From NCBI RefSeq assembly GCF_900637665.1, contig NZ_LR134386.1:2162501-2226500 (forward strand): DNA of 64,000 bases. Direction: 5' to 3'. Below are positions 50,579 through 59,884 of this stretch, one piece after another. Made by a program: the position numbers and the translations under genes. How positions within the stretch are numbered: the stretch's first letter is position 1; each line of letters opens with the position of its first letter. The DNA is from Chryseobacterium nakagawai. GTDB taxonomy: Bacteria; Bacteroidota; Bacteroidia; Flavobacteriales; Weeksellaceae. The notes under the pieces were generated by a model. It saw nothing but the letters and a program-made list of their open reading frames with translations. It was not told the DNA's origin and ran no database searches.

Positions 50579-53311
50579 GTGAAGAATTTTACAACGGTAT
50601 TAAAAATAGCGCCCGCTTTTTTACTGGCTAGTACAGTAATGCATGCGCAGACTAAAGACACTGCCACCAAAGAGAAGAAAATCGAGGAGGTTGTCTTGAT
50701 TGGATATGGTAAACAGAAAAAAACTGATTTAACCGGATCTATTACAGCTCTATCTACCGCGGACTTTAATAAAGGAGCAGTGACTACTGCTGAAGGATTA
50801 ATTAATGGTAGATCTTCGGGGTTAGTGATTACCCAGTCAGGAACACCGGGGAATGAAGCAACAATAAGGATCAGAGGGGGATCATCATTGAATGCCAGTA
50901 ATGACCCTTTGTTGGTTGTAGACGGATTACCATTAGATGGAGTTTCTTTGTCTACTATCAACCCTAATGATATTGAATCATTTTCAATCCTGAAGGATGC
51001 GGCTTCTACTGCTATTTATGGTTCCAGAGGTTCTAACGGGGTGATATTGATTACCACAAAAAAAGGAGGGAAGAAGCTTAGAGTTTCCTTAAATGCATTT
51101 ACAACAGTTAACACCCTTGCTAAAAAAATTGATGTATATTCCGGTGAAGAATTTAGGAATATCATTAATCAGTATGTGCCGGGGAAAGCTAACTTATTAG
51201 GCACAGCCAATACAGATTGGCAGAAAGAAATATTCAAAACATCCGTGACTACCGATATCAACGCTTCGGTTTCCGGTAGTTTATTTGGAAGGGTTCCTAC
51301 TCGTTTTTCCATTGATAATATGGATAACTCAGGATTACTGATTACTTCCCAGTTCAGAAGAACAACTGCTAATATTGCATTAAGTCCAAGTTTCTTTGAT
51401 GACCACCTGAAATTTAACATTACAGGTACCTATTCATATACCTTCCAGAATAAAGCTAATGAAGATGCTATAAAAAATGCAATTTCCTATGACCCTACAA
51501 AACCTGTCTTTGATTCAGCTTCTCCATTTGGAGGATATACGGAATGGACAAGATATGATTTGATAGATGGGGTTCAGGTACCTAAAGCATACGGAACTTC
51601 AAACCCGGTGAGTATGCTTAGAAATAAGCATGATGTCCAGAATTTCAGAAGGTTTTTCGGAAACATAAGTATGGATTACAAATTTCACTTTCTTCCTGAT
51701 CTGAGGTTAATTGTGAATGCTGGATTAGATAGTAAAGAATTGGATGGGCATGTGGTAACTAATAAATATTCCAGAGCGGGTTATTTTTCAGTAAATAATG
51801 TGTTTAATTTTTATGGAGAAGATTCTTATTCAGACGAAAGTATTCTTAATAAAAATGCCAATGTTCAGCTAAATTATACCAAAACTTTCGGGAAATTCAA
51901 TCTCGAAGCTATGGGAGGATATGAATATCAGAACTATCACATAGTGAGTTCTGCATCAGGAAATACATTATTATATACATTAGATCCAGTCAATAATTTT
52001 TATAATCCTGATTCTAAGCCGGATGTGAATTTGCAGGCATTCTTTGGGCGATTAAACTTAGGATATGCAAATAAGTATTTACTTACCATTAATTATAGAA
52101 GAGATGGTTCTTCCCGTTTTAGTAAAAACAACAGATGGGGTGATTTCGGAGGGGTCGCTGCTGCTTGGAAGATATCAGAAGAAGATTTCTTAAAAGGCAA
52201 CAGTAGTATTTCTGATTTAAAATTAAGAGCGAGTGTCGGGAAAACTGGTCAACAAGATATCGGGGTATACAGATATGATTATTTCAAAACCTATAATACT
52301 TCAACTACTTTATATTACCAGTTTGGAAATCAATTCTATGAAATTGCGAAAGCAAACGGATATAATCAGAATCTTAAATGGGAGGAAAGTTTAAAATACA
52401 ACCTAGGATTAGATTTTGGGTTTTTAAATAACAGGATAAAAGGAACACTAGATTTTTATCTGGCAGATACAAAAGACCTCTTGTCAATTGTTCCTGAAGG
52501 ACCTTTGGAAAACTTAAGAATCATAGGGCCTAAAAATATTGGGAAGCTCCAATCGAAAGGAATTGATCTTGGATTGGATGTAAAAGCTGTGAGAAATGAA
52601 AACTTCACACTGAACTTTAATTATAACCTATCTTATAATAAAATCAATATCAAAGAACTTGAGGTGAATGGTATTGATAAAGGAGGTGTTGGTTTAGGTG
52701 GATTTGTTCAGACTTTCAGAGAAGGATATTCTCCTTATGCATTCTGGGTATACCAGCAGGTTTATGATACCAATGGGAAACCAGTTGAAGGTGCGTATGT
52801 AGACAGGAATGGTGATGGTCAAATCACTAGCGCAGATAAATATAATTACAAAAAGCCGCAAGCAGATGTTACAATGGGATTGATGACCAATGCAACTTTT
52901 GGTAAGAACTGGGATTTCTCAATGGGCTGGAGAATGAGCTTAGGTAATTATGTATATGATCAGATCTCTTCTGACAGAGCTCACTTAGGAAATATTAATA
53001 ATACGGTTGATAATACAATTGCTAACAGTCCATTGGATTTTAATACAACGCATTTCATTGAGCCTCAGAAAATGTCTGATTATTATGTGAAAAACGGAAG
53101 CTTTTTGAAACTGGATAATGTGACCTTAGGATATACCTTTAATAAATTTATAGGAAATAATGCTTCCTTAAGAGTATATGTTGCTGCTCAGAATGTTCTT
53201 ACGATAACGAAATATAAAAACATTGACCCTGAAATATTTAATGATGGAGTAGATAACTCAATTTATCCAAGAGCACGAATGTTTACTTTAGGTATTAATG
53301 CTAACTTCTAA
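50579..53311 (+). CDS. SusC/RagA-family TonB-linked outer membrane protein
   Basis: The transporter imports glycan fragments with its SusD partner. It lacks a full CarboxypepD-reg domain at the N-terminus but shows the SusC motifs IEEVVLIGYGKQKKTDLTGSIT, IRIRGGSSLNASNDPLLVVDGLPLDGVSLSTINPNDIESFSILKDAASTAIYGSRGSNGVILITTKKG, and a final beta strand ARMFTLGINANF. I start at GTG 50579, which opens a proper signal peptide (KNFTTVLKIAPAFLLASTVMHAQ); the frame runs back to TTG 50519 with a polar stretch unlike a signal. At about 910 residues it is slightly short for the family. Confidence 0.92.
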   Translation: MKNFTTVLKIAPAFLLASTVMHAQTKDTATKEKKIEEVVLIGYGKQKKTDLTGSITALSTADFNKGAVTTAEGLINGRSSGLVITQSGTPGNEATIRIRGGSSLNASNDPLLVVDGLPLDGVSLSTINPNDIESFSILKDAASTAIYGSRGSNGVILITTKKGGKKLRVSLNAFTTVNTLAKKIDVYSGEEFRNIINQYVPGKANLLGTANTDWQKEIFKTSVTTDINASVSGSLFGRVPTRFSIDNMDNSGLLITSQFRRTTANIALSPSFFDDHLKFNITGTYSYTFQNKANEDAIKNAISYDPTKPVFDSASPFGGYTEWTRYDLIDGVQVPKAYGTSNPVSMLRNKHDVQNFRRFFGNISMDYKFHFLPDLRLIVNAGLDSKELDGHVVTNKYSRAGYFSVNNVFNFYGEDSYSDESILNKNANVQLNYTKTFGKFNLEAMGGYEYQNYHIVSSASGNTLLYTLDPVNNFYNPDSKPDVNLQAFFGRLNLGYANKYLLTINYRRDGSSRFSKNNRWGDFGGVAAAWKISEEDFLKGNSSISDLKLRASVGKTGQQDIGVYRYDYFKTYNTSTTLYYQFGNQFYEIAKANGYNQNLKWEESLKYNLGLDFGFLNNRIKGTLDFYLADTKDLLSIVPEGPLENLRIIGPKNIGKLQSKGIDLGLDVKAVRNENFTLNFNYNLSYNKINIKELEVNGIDKGGVGLGGFVQTFREGYSPYAFWVYQQVYDTNGKPVEGAYVDRNGDGQITSADKYNYKKPQADVTMGLMTNATFGKNWDFSMGWRMSLGNYVYDQISSDRAHLGNINNTVDNTIANSPLDFNTTHFIEPQKMSDYYVKNGSFLKLDNVTLGYTFNKFIGNNASLRVYVAAQNVLTITKYKNIDPEIFNDGVDNSIYPRARMFTLGINANF

Positions 53312-53323
53312 TCTTCTTTTACA

Positions 53324-54937
53324 ATGAAATTTAACAGAATAAAAATATTTAAATTAAGAAATTTGGCCATTGCAGGTATTTTTCTTTTTACAACATCTTC
53401 TTGTCTGAATGACCTTGATGTGAAAGTAGATGATGATGAGTTATTTACATCGGAACAATTTTATGCAAATCCAGCTTCTTATAAGCAGTTTTTAGCTAAG
53501 ATCTATGCGGGTCTAGCTGTAACAGGACAGAAATCAGGGAATGGAGACTCCGATTTAGGAAATGAAAGTGATGGTGGTCCCAACGAAGGTTTTTCCCAAT
53601 ATTTACGAGGGTACTGGCAATTACAGGAATTGACGACAGATGAAGCTATTATTGCTTGGGGAGAAAGTGATAACCCTACCATCAAAGATCTTAATTTTAA
53701 TACATGGAATGCTGATAACGTATTTAATGAGGCGTTTTTTGCGAGAATATTTTTTCAAATAGGCCTAGTAAATGAATATTTAAGAGAAACAACAGATGAA
53801 AAGTTGAATTCCAGAGGGGTTTCAGCGGACTTAAAAACTCAGATTAAAATGTTCAGGGCTGAAGCTCGTTTCTTAAGAGCTTTATCTTTTTACCATGCTA
53901 TTGACATTTACGGAAAAATGCCTTTTGCAACGGAAAATGATCCTTTAGGAACAAAGCCGGTAATGCAATCAAGAGAATTTATGTTTAATTATGTAATTGA
54001 CGAATTGAATGCTATTGAAGGAGAACTGCCTGCTCCAAGGATGAACGAATATGGAAGAGCAGATAAAGCAGCAATTTGGATGTTAAAAGCTAAACTGTAT
54101 CTAAATGCAAAAGTCTATACAGGAACAGATAAAAGTACAGAAGCTCTAACAGAAGTTGAAAAAGTAATTGGTTCAAATTATAAAATAGCACAAATTCCTT
54201 ATGCTAATTTATTTAAAGCAGATAATAACAGTAATGGGGCACAGGAAGAAATAATTTTCCCTATTAATTTTGATGGTATCAAAACAAGAACCTATGGAGG
54301 AACTACATTTTTAATCCATGCGAATTGTACCAATGAGGTAGGTGCAACTTTAGGAATTGATTTTGGATGGCAGGGATATAGAATCAGACAGGAATTTATG
54401 CAGTCTGTTGGAAATACAGATCCAAGAGTAATGAAGGTGGCAGGAAATACAGATCCAGCCTCTATTTCAGATTATTTAAAATTTGATCAAGGCACAAAAC
54501 TTATTAAATTCTCTAATAGATCATCAACAGGTGGTAATGGAAGTGATTCCAATTTCGTAGATACGGATTTTCCATTGTTCAGAATGGCTGATGCTTATCT
54601 GATGTATGCAGAACTTGCGGTAGTAAATGGAAAAGGAAACATTGCTACAGCTTTGAATTATGTGAACGCTCTTAGAACCAGAGCTGGAGCACCTTCTGTA
54701 TTGCAGTCAGCATTAACTCCAGATTTTATTTTAAATGAAAGAGGACGCGAATTATATTGGGAAGGATATAGACGTCAAGACTTAATCCGTTTTGGAAAAT
54801 ATACTTCAGGTTATACATGGCAATGGAAAGGAGGAAACATGAGTGGTACTGACCTTTCAAGTAATAAGCTACTTTTCCCTATCCCTAATAAGTATCTTAA
54901 TTTAAATTCTAACTTATCTCAAAACCCTGGTTATTAA
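53324..54937 (+). CDS. SusD/RagB-family glycan-binding lipoprotein
   Basis: A lipoprotein signal ends at FTTSSCLND. The SusD signatures are clear: N-terminal DELFTSEQFYANPASYKQFLAKIYAG, the helical TPR region (FRAEARFLRALSFYHAIDIYGKMP), the mid region IWMLKAKLYLNAKVYTG and the C-terminal ILNERGRELYWEGYRRQDLIRFGKY. It sits on the cell surface, caps the SusC channel and binds polysaccharide. It begins 12 bases after susC. Length 537 is normal. Confidence 0.95.
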   Translation: MKFNRIKIFKLRNLAIAGIFLFTTSSCLNDLDVKVDDDELFTSEQFYANPASYKQFLAKIYAGLAVTGQKSGNGDSDLGNESDGGPNEGFSQYLRGYWQLQELTTDEAIIAWGESDNPTIKDLNFNTWNADNVFNEAFFARIFFQIGLVNEYLRETTDEKLNSRGVSADLKTQIKMFRAEARFLRALSFYHAIDIYGKMPFATENDPLGTKPVMQSREFMFNYVIDELNAIEGELPAPRMNEYGRADKAAIWMLKAKLYLNAKVYTGTDKSTEALTEVEKVIGSNYKIAQIPYANLFKADNNSNGAQEEIIFPINFDGIKTRTYGGTTFLIHANCTNEVGATLGIDFGWQGYRIRQEFMQSVGNTDPRVMKVAGNTDPASISDYLKFDQGTKLIKFSNRSSTGGNGSDSNFVDTDFPLFRMADAYLMYAELAVVNGKGNIATALNYVNALRTRAGAPSVLQSALTPDFILNERGRELYWEGYRRQDLIRFGKYTSGYTWQWKGGNMSGTDLSSNKLLFPIPNKYLNLNSNLSQNPGY

Positions 54938-54951
54938 TTAAAACGAAGAAC

Positions 54952-56028
54952 ATGAAGAATTTTTTTAAAATATTTATAATAGCAGTTGCTGGTTTTTCCT
55001 TGGTAGTTTCATGTGAAAAAGATGAAGACCAGGCGGTACTAAATGAAGCAACTCAAAGTAAGATATCAACTGACAAAACAACAATTGTTTTAGATAAAAC
55101 TCAATTAGACTCGGAAGCTGTAAGCTTTACATGGCTAAAGTCAACTTTTAATATTACTGTAGTATCTAAACCACAAATAGAGCTAGGAATTAAAGGAACT
55201 AATTTTAAAGAAAGTAAATTAGTAGATGCTGTAAGCTCACCTTCATCTCTAACAAATAGACAATTGAATACCTTAGCAATGAGTTTAGGAGCGGTTGCTA
55301 ATACAGTGAATGAGATAGAAGTGAGACTGAAAACAACTGTAGGTAAAGCTTCTTTTTATTCCAACGTAATTACTTTGGCGGTAACTCCTTATGTTCTGGG
55401 GCCTGTTTATAACTATACCGATCTTTATCTTATAGGAGATGCTACAGCAGCAGGATGGACTAATGAAGCAACAAATACAAAGTTTCTGCCTTTACAAAAA
55501 GAAACTACTGCTGGTGTTTATTCTTATACAGGATATTTTGCAAAAGGAGGTTTTAAAATGATTAAAACGCCAGGATCTTGGGACACTCAGTACGGAATGG
55601 GAGGAGCAACTGGTATTTTGAGTTCAAGCGGATCATCCGGAGATATTAAAGTGGATGTTGCGGGATACTATAAAGTGACAGTCAATACAAATGCATTAGT
55701 ATATACATTTGTTTCAATAGCTGACCCAACAGTATCTTATAATGCCATATCGATGATAGGAACAGCCTCTGGAGACTGGAATACGGATGTTGATTTACAA
55801 AAATCAACTTTTGATTCTCATATCTGGGTGAAGAAAAAAATCACTTTAAATTCAGGTGAGTTTAAATTCAGAGCCAATCATGATTGGGGAGTTAGTTGGG
55901 GGGTAGCCAAAGAATTTTTTGGAGTGGCAGACCTTGGGGGAGGAAATATACCCGTAAGTGAAACCTTCAAATACGATGTATATTTCAATGATATTACAGC
56001 AGAATTCTCTGTAATCCCAGTATATTAA
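54952..56028 (+). CDS. SusE/SusF-family starch-binding lipoprotein
   Basis: A lipobox (FSLVVSCEKDED) is followed by an Ig-like N-terminal domain with DKTTIVLDKTQLDSEAVSFTWLKSTFNI. Two carbohydrate-binding domains of the SusE/SusF type follow, each starting YLIGDATAAGWTNEA / ISMIGTASGDWNTDV and containing FKMIKTPGSWDTQYG / FKFRANHDWGVSWG. It displays alpha-glucan-binding sites on the surface. It lies 14 bases after the SusD gene and 81 bases before GH97; a hairpin lies in that gap. Confidence 0.9.
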   Translation: MKNFFKIFIIAVAGFSLVVSCEKDEDQAVLNEATQSKISTDKTTIVLDKTQLDSEAVSFTWLKSTFNITVVSKPQIELGIKGTNFKESKLVDAVSSPSSLTNRQLNTLAMSLGAVANTVNEIEVRLKTTVGKASFYSNVITLAVTPYVLGPVYNYTDLYLIGDATAAGWTNEATNTKFLPLQKETTAGVYSYTGYFAKGGFKMIKTPGSWDTQYGMGGATGILSSSGSSGDIKVDVAGYYKVTVNTNALVYTFVSIADPTVSYNAISMIGTASGDWNTDVDLQKSTFDSHIWVKKKITLNSGEFKFRANHDWGVSWGVAKEFFGVADLGGGNIPVSETFKYDVYFNDITAEFSVIPVY

Positions 56029-56051
56029 AAAAAATCAAGTTAAAATAAAGC

Positions 56052-56077
56052 AAAGTGCTGCTTTACCGCAGCACTTT
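56052..56077 (+). terminator. Hairpin between the SusE-like and GH97 genes
   Basis: Ten-base arms AAAGTGCTGC / GCAGCACTTT with a TTTACC loop and only a weak T run (TATCTATTTTTTT further on). It likely attenuates rather than ends the transcript. Confidence 0.65.
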
Positions 56078-56108
56078 ATCTATTTTTTTAAGTTAATAAA
56101 TAGTCATT

Positions 56109-58262
56109 ATGAAGAAAATTACAGTTGGAGCGCTCTTGCTCTCAATGATGTTTACAGGTGTGAAAGCACAATCTTTAAAATCGCCGGATGGTAAATTTGA
56201 AATGAACTTCCAGTTAAAAGACGGAGTTCCTTTCTACAATCTGAAATACAATGGTGCGGTGGTTGTAGAAGATTCAAAATTGGGATTGAGATTATTTAAA
56301 GACACAGCCATAAAGTTTGCTTCTGAAATTGCCAAACCAGAAGATGCAAAATACGATCTTAACAACGGTTTTGCCAAGGTAGATGAAAAAAGAGATTCCA
56401 AAAACGAGACTTGGCAGCCGGTTTTGGGAGAAAAGAAAAATTATATCAACCACTACAATGAATTAGCCGTTACGCTGAATCAGTCTTCTACAGATAGAAG
56501 TATTGTAGTAAAGTTTAGATTGTTCAATGATGGTCTTGGATTCAGATATGAGTTCCCTCAACAGAAAAATCTTAATTATTTCGTTATCAGAGAGGAAGAT
56601 TCTGAAATCGATTTCCCAACTGATATGAAGGCTTGGTGGATCGTAGCAGATTATGATTCTCAGGAATACCAATATCAGGAAACAAAAGTTTCTGAAATTC
56701 CTGCAAAATGGGATAAAGCATATGATGCCAATGCTTCACAGAGTTTGGTGAAAAATGCAGTTCAGTCTCCATTAATGCTTAAAAAAGAAGGAAAATCACC
56801 TTTATACATCAACGTTGCAGAAGCAGCAGTATTAGATTATCCGGCTTCACACCTTGAAGTAGATGCTCAGAACTTTAAGTTCAAAACGCATTTAACAGCT
56901 GACAGACAAGGAGCGAAGGGATATATCCAGACGCCATCAGTAACGCCTTGGAGAACCATTATCGTAGCACCAAAAGCTGAAGAGGTAATGGATTCTAAAA
57001 TGATCTTCAACCTTAACGAGCCTACAAAATATACGGATACGTCTTATATTCACCCTACAAAATATATGGGAGTTTGGTGGGAAATGATTATCGGAAAATC
57101 TCAATGGGCATATTCTACAGCTGAAAATGTTCATTTAGGTAAAACCGATTTTACGAAGTTAACTCCCAATGGGAAACATGCGGCTAATAATACAAAAGTT
57201 AAAGAATACATCGACTTTGCTGCTGAAAACGGATTCCAGGGATTATTGATCGAAGGCTGGAACATTGGCTGGGAAGACTGGTTCGGGCATTCTAAAGAGT
57301 TTGTTTTTGATTTTATTACCCCTTATCCGGATTTTGATATCAAAATGCTGAACGATTACGCCCATTCAAAAGGAATTAAACTGATCATGCACCACGAAAC
57401 TTCAGGTTCTGCTACGAACTATGAAAGATGGGCAGATAAAGCTTTCCAGACGATGAATAAATATGGCTATGATGCTGTGAAAACAGGATATGTGGGTGAT
57501 ATTATTCCAAGAGGAGAGCATCATTATTCTCAATGGACGATCAACCACTATTATAGAATTGCTGAAAAAGCAAATGATTATAAAATTATGATAAACTCTC
57601 ACGAGTCTGTTCGTCCTACAGGAGAAAGCCGTACGTATCCGAACTACATTTCTGCAGAAGCAGCACGTGGAACAGAATATGAAGCATTTGGAGGAAATAA
57701 ACCGGATCATCAGACTGTACTTCCATTTACAAGATGGATGGGTGGTTCTATGGATTACACGCCGGGAATTTTCCAAACTAAATTAGATTATTATTTCCCT
57801 GGAGATACACGTTTTGTGAAAACTACATTAGCAAAACAGCTTGCTCTATATGTAACGATGTATATGCCACTTCAGATGGCTGCCGATCTTCCTGAGAACT
57901 ATAAGAAGCATATGGATGCATTCCAGTTCATCAAAGATGTGGCTGCTGATTGGGATGATACGAAGATTTTATCTGCAGAACCGGGAGACTATGTAATCAC
58001 TGCAAGAAAAGCAAAAGGTACAGAAAACTGGTTTGTGGGAGGAATTACTGATGAAAACAAACGTGAATACACGGTAGATTTCTCATTCCTGGATAAAGGA
58101 AAAACTTATGAGGCTACCATTTATGAAGATGGTAAAGATGCTGATTATATAGACAATCCTCAGAGTTATCATATTTATAACAAAACAATCACGAGCAAGT
58201 CAAAAATTAATTTTAAAATGGCTAGAAGTGGTGGTTTTGCAATAACTATTAAAAAAAAGTAA
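56109..58262 (+). CDS. Glycoside hydrolase family 97 alpha-glucosidase (SusB-like)
   Basis: A signal peptide (to VKAQ) precedes the GH97 fold: N-terminal beta-super-sandwich (about residues 25-270), a TIM barrel, then a C-terminal beta domain. The barrel carries MHHETSGSATNYE (Glu430) and MINSHESVRPTGESRTYPNYISAEAARGTEYEA (Glu499 and two further Glu), matching the catalytic and calcium-binding Glu residues of SusB, the inverting type. It splits alpha-glucosidic links of oligosaccharides brought in by the SusC/D pair. Length 717 is normal. It closes the locus. Confidence 0.94.
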   Translation: MKKITVGALLLSMMFTGVKAQSLKSPDGKFEMNFQLKDGVPFYNLKYNGAVVVEDSKLGLRLFKDTAIKFASEIAKPEDAKYDLNNGFAKVDEKRDSKNETWQPVLGEKKNYINHYNELAVTLNQSSTDRSIVVKFRLFNDGLGFRYEFPQQKNLNYFVIREEDSEIDFPTDMKAWWIVADYDSQEYQYQETKVSEIPAKWDKAYDANASQSLVKNAVQSPLMLKKEGKSPLYINVAEAAVLDYPASHLEVDAQNFKFKTHLTADRQGAKGYIQTPSVTPWRTIIVAPKAEEVMDSKMIFNLNEPTKYTDTSYIHPTKYMGVWWEMIIGKSQWAYSTAENVHLGKTDFTKLTPNGKHAANNTKVKEYIDFAAENGFQGLLIEGWNIGWEDWFGHSKEFVFDFITPYPDFDIKMLNDYAHSKGIKLIMHHETSGSATNYERWADKAFQTMNKYGYDAVKTGYVGDIIPRGEHHYSQWTINHYYRIAEKANDYKIMINSHESVRPTGESRTYPNYISAEAARGTEYEAFGGNKPDHQTVLPFTRWMGGSMDYTPGIFQTKLDYYFPGDTRFVKTTLAKQLALYVTMYMPLQMAADLPENYKKHMDAFQFIKDVAADWDDTKILSAEPGDYVITARKAKGTENWFVGGITDENKREYTVDFSFLDKGKTYEATIYEDGKDADYIDNPQSYHIYNKTITSKSKINFKMARSGGFAITIKKK

Positions 58263-58302
58263 TTATTTTGTAAAAGTTTCTTTTTTCATTCGATAAAATA
58301 TC

Positions 58303-58310
58303 TATATTTG
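58303..58310 (+). promoter_or_regulatory. -7 promoter box of the precursor-peptide gene
   Basis: TATATTTG, a perfect TAnnTTTG, 42 bases before the ATG at 58353. The -33 element is not clear. It suggests the cluster starts its own transcript rather than depending on the GH97 promoter. Confidence 0.55.
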
Positions 58311-58352
58311 GGGAAATAAATATTATTATTTACTAACCAAAACTATTTTATC

Positions 58353-58571
58353 ATGAAAAAGAAACTAAAAATTACCAGCAATTTAGAGCAAAAGAACATC
58401 CTTAAAAAAGCGATGCAGTCTTCTGAAAATGTAGATTTGTATAAATCTATTTTTGGTGGTGGAAATACAGTTATTATATCACCAGACAATTGTAGCGTAA
58501 CGGCTAGATCAGGGGCTTCTGCTGCTTATAATAGAGCTGATCAATTCCTATTAGCTACTACTAAACTGTAA
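58353..58571 (+). CDS. Putative RiPP precursor peptide
   Basis: The 72-residue product starts with a Lys-rich helical leader (KKKLKITSNLEQKNILKKAMQSSENVDLYKSIF, residues 2-34). It then has a triple glycine (FGGGN, residues 34-38) like a double-Gly export/cleavage site, followed by a 35-residue C-terminal part with one Cys (SPDNCSV), a Ser/Ala-rich segment and YNRADQFLLATTKL. The size, position before a radical SAM maturase, and the hairpin in between fit a RiPP precursor. Candidate cross-link sites, if the maturase is a cyclophane former, are Y-N-R and F-L-L; this is inference. No family is recognised. Confidence 0.8.
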   Translation: MKKKLKITSNLEQKNILKKAMQSSENVDLYKSIFGGGNTVIISPDNCSVTARSGASAAYNRADQFLLATTKL

Positions 58572-58588
58572 TTGCTGACTTAAAATGT

Positions 58589-58624
58589 ATAGTTCTTCGC
58601 TATGGCGGAGAACTATTTTTTTTT
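58589..58624 (+). terminator. Attenuator hairpin between the precursor and the maturase gene
   Basis: Twelve-base arms ATAGTTCTTCGC / GCGGAGAACTAT (one T-G pair) with a TATG loop, followed by a run of nine T (58616-58624). It is a full intrinsic terminator only 16 bases before the radical SAM ATG. Partial read-through would yield far more precursor than enzyme message. Confidence 0.85.
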
Positions 58625-58639
58625 CCAATAAGATAAGAT

Positions 58640-59884
58640 ATGATTACATCTTTTGTATTAAAGGTTGCAAGTAGATGCAATCTCAACTGTTCGTATTGTT
58701 ACATGTATAATTTGGGTGATAAAACTTATCTGAAGCAACCTAAATTCATGTCAATTGATACCATAAAAGCTTTCGCAACTAAACTTAATGAATATTGCCT
58801 GGAAAATAATTTGAATAATATACAAATTGTCTTTCATGGAGGAGAGCCTTTATTAATATCCAAAGAGTTTTACCGTGAATCTATCAAAATTTTTAAAGAA
58901 ATACTTCCCGATCATTACTTTGACTTTGTGATCCAAACCAACGGTGTTGGGTTAGGTGATGAGTGGTATCAACTCTTTAATGAATTAGATATCAGAGTAG
59001 GAATAAGTATAGACGGGCCGAAAGAATACCATGATAAATACCGTGTTTTTCATAATGGAAAAGGTTCTTACGAAGAAGTAAAAGAAGCCATTATGCTGGG
59101 CCAAAATTATGGACTCAACGGAATATTGTCTGTAATTAATCTTAAAATACCCCCTCAGGAACTTTATGATGAAGTGAAAAACCTTCAAGTAAAAGGCCTT
59201 AATATTCTTCTACCAGATGGTCATTTTGATCAGCTTCCTGAAGGAATGGAAAAGGAGTTCGTTAATACCAAAAATTATACTCCCTATGCAGATTGGCTTA
59301 TAGAGCTATTTAAGATTTGGAAGAACGATAATGATAGGATGAGTGTAAGGTTTTTTAAAACACTTATTGACCTGATTGTAGGCGAGGATGAAGGAGATCA
59401 GATTTTAGGTAAAAATATCAATGGTGTTGCCGTATTGGAAACCAATGGTAATTTAGAGGTTGCAGACTTTATACGAGCTTGTTATGAAGGAATAACCAGA
59501 AATGATATTAATATTCACACCCATGCTATTGGCGATGTTTTCAAAGATAGACTTTTTGATGTGTATATGAATGCTCATGCCATGGTATCACAGAAATGTC
59601 TTAACTGTTCTATTTATGATTTCTGTGGCGGTGGATTTTTAGGAAATCGTTATTCTAATGAAAAAGGTTTTGATAATCCTACCATTTATTGCCATGATAT
59701 GATTAAACTTATTACCTATATTCAGAATGATATTATAGATGGAATTCCAGCAGAAGCGCAAAAAGAAATGGAATTGTCAAAAGTTTCGTATGAAGATATA
59801 GTACATGAGTTGGAATTTGACAATGAAGAAATTATGATTGAATCTGAGGTTAAAGAAAAATTAATGCATTATCGATTAGCATGA
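58640..59884 (+). CDS. Radical SAM/SPASM peptide maturase
   Basis: The radical SAM cluster motif CxxxCxxC is at Cys13, Cys17, Cys20 (RCNLNCSYCYMY), with the GGEP motif at residues 67-70. The N-terminal block SFVLKVASRCNLNCSYCYMY and PKFMSIDTIKAFATKLNEYC resembles the FxsB/XyeB-like maturases that cross-link aromatic residues in peptides. The SPASM region has Cys281, Cys320, Cys323, Cys329 (CLNCSIYDFCGGG) and Cys351, able to hold auxiliary Fe-S clusters. Length 414. Its stop overlaps the next ATG (ATGA), so it is co-translated with the downstream gene. Product chemistry is inferred. Confidence 0.9.
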   Translation: MITSFVLKVASRCNLNCSYCYMYNLGDKTYLKQPKFMSIDTIKAFATKLNEYCLENNLNNIQIVFHGGEPLLISKEFYRESIKIFKEILPDHYFDFVIQTNGVGLGDEWYQLFNELDIRVGISIDGPKEYHDKYRVFHNGKGSYEEVKEAIMLGQNYGLNGILSVINLKIPPQELYDEVKNLQVKGLNILLPDGHFDQLPEGMEKEFVNTKNYTPYADWLIELFKIWKNDNDRMSVRFFKTLIDLIVGEDEGDQILGKNINGVAVLETNGNLEVADFIRACYEGITRNDINIHTHAIGDVFKDRLFDVYMNAHAMVSQKCLNCSIYDFCGGGFLGNRYSNEKGFDNPTIYCHDMIKLITYIQNDIIDGIPAEAQKEMELSKVSYEDIVHELEFDNEEIMIESEVKEKLMHYRLA

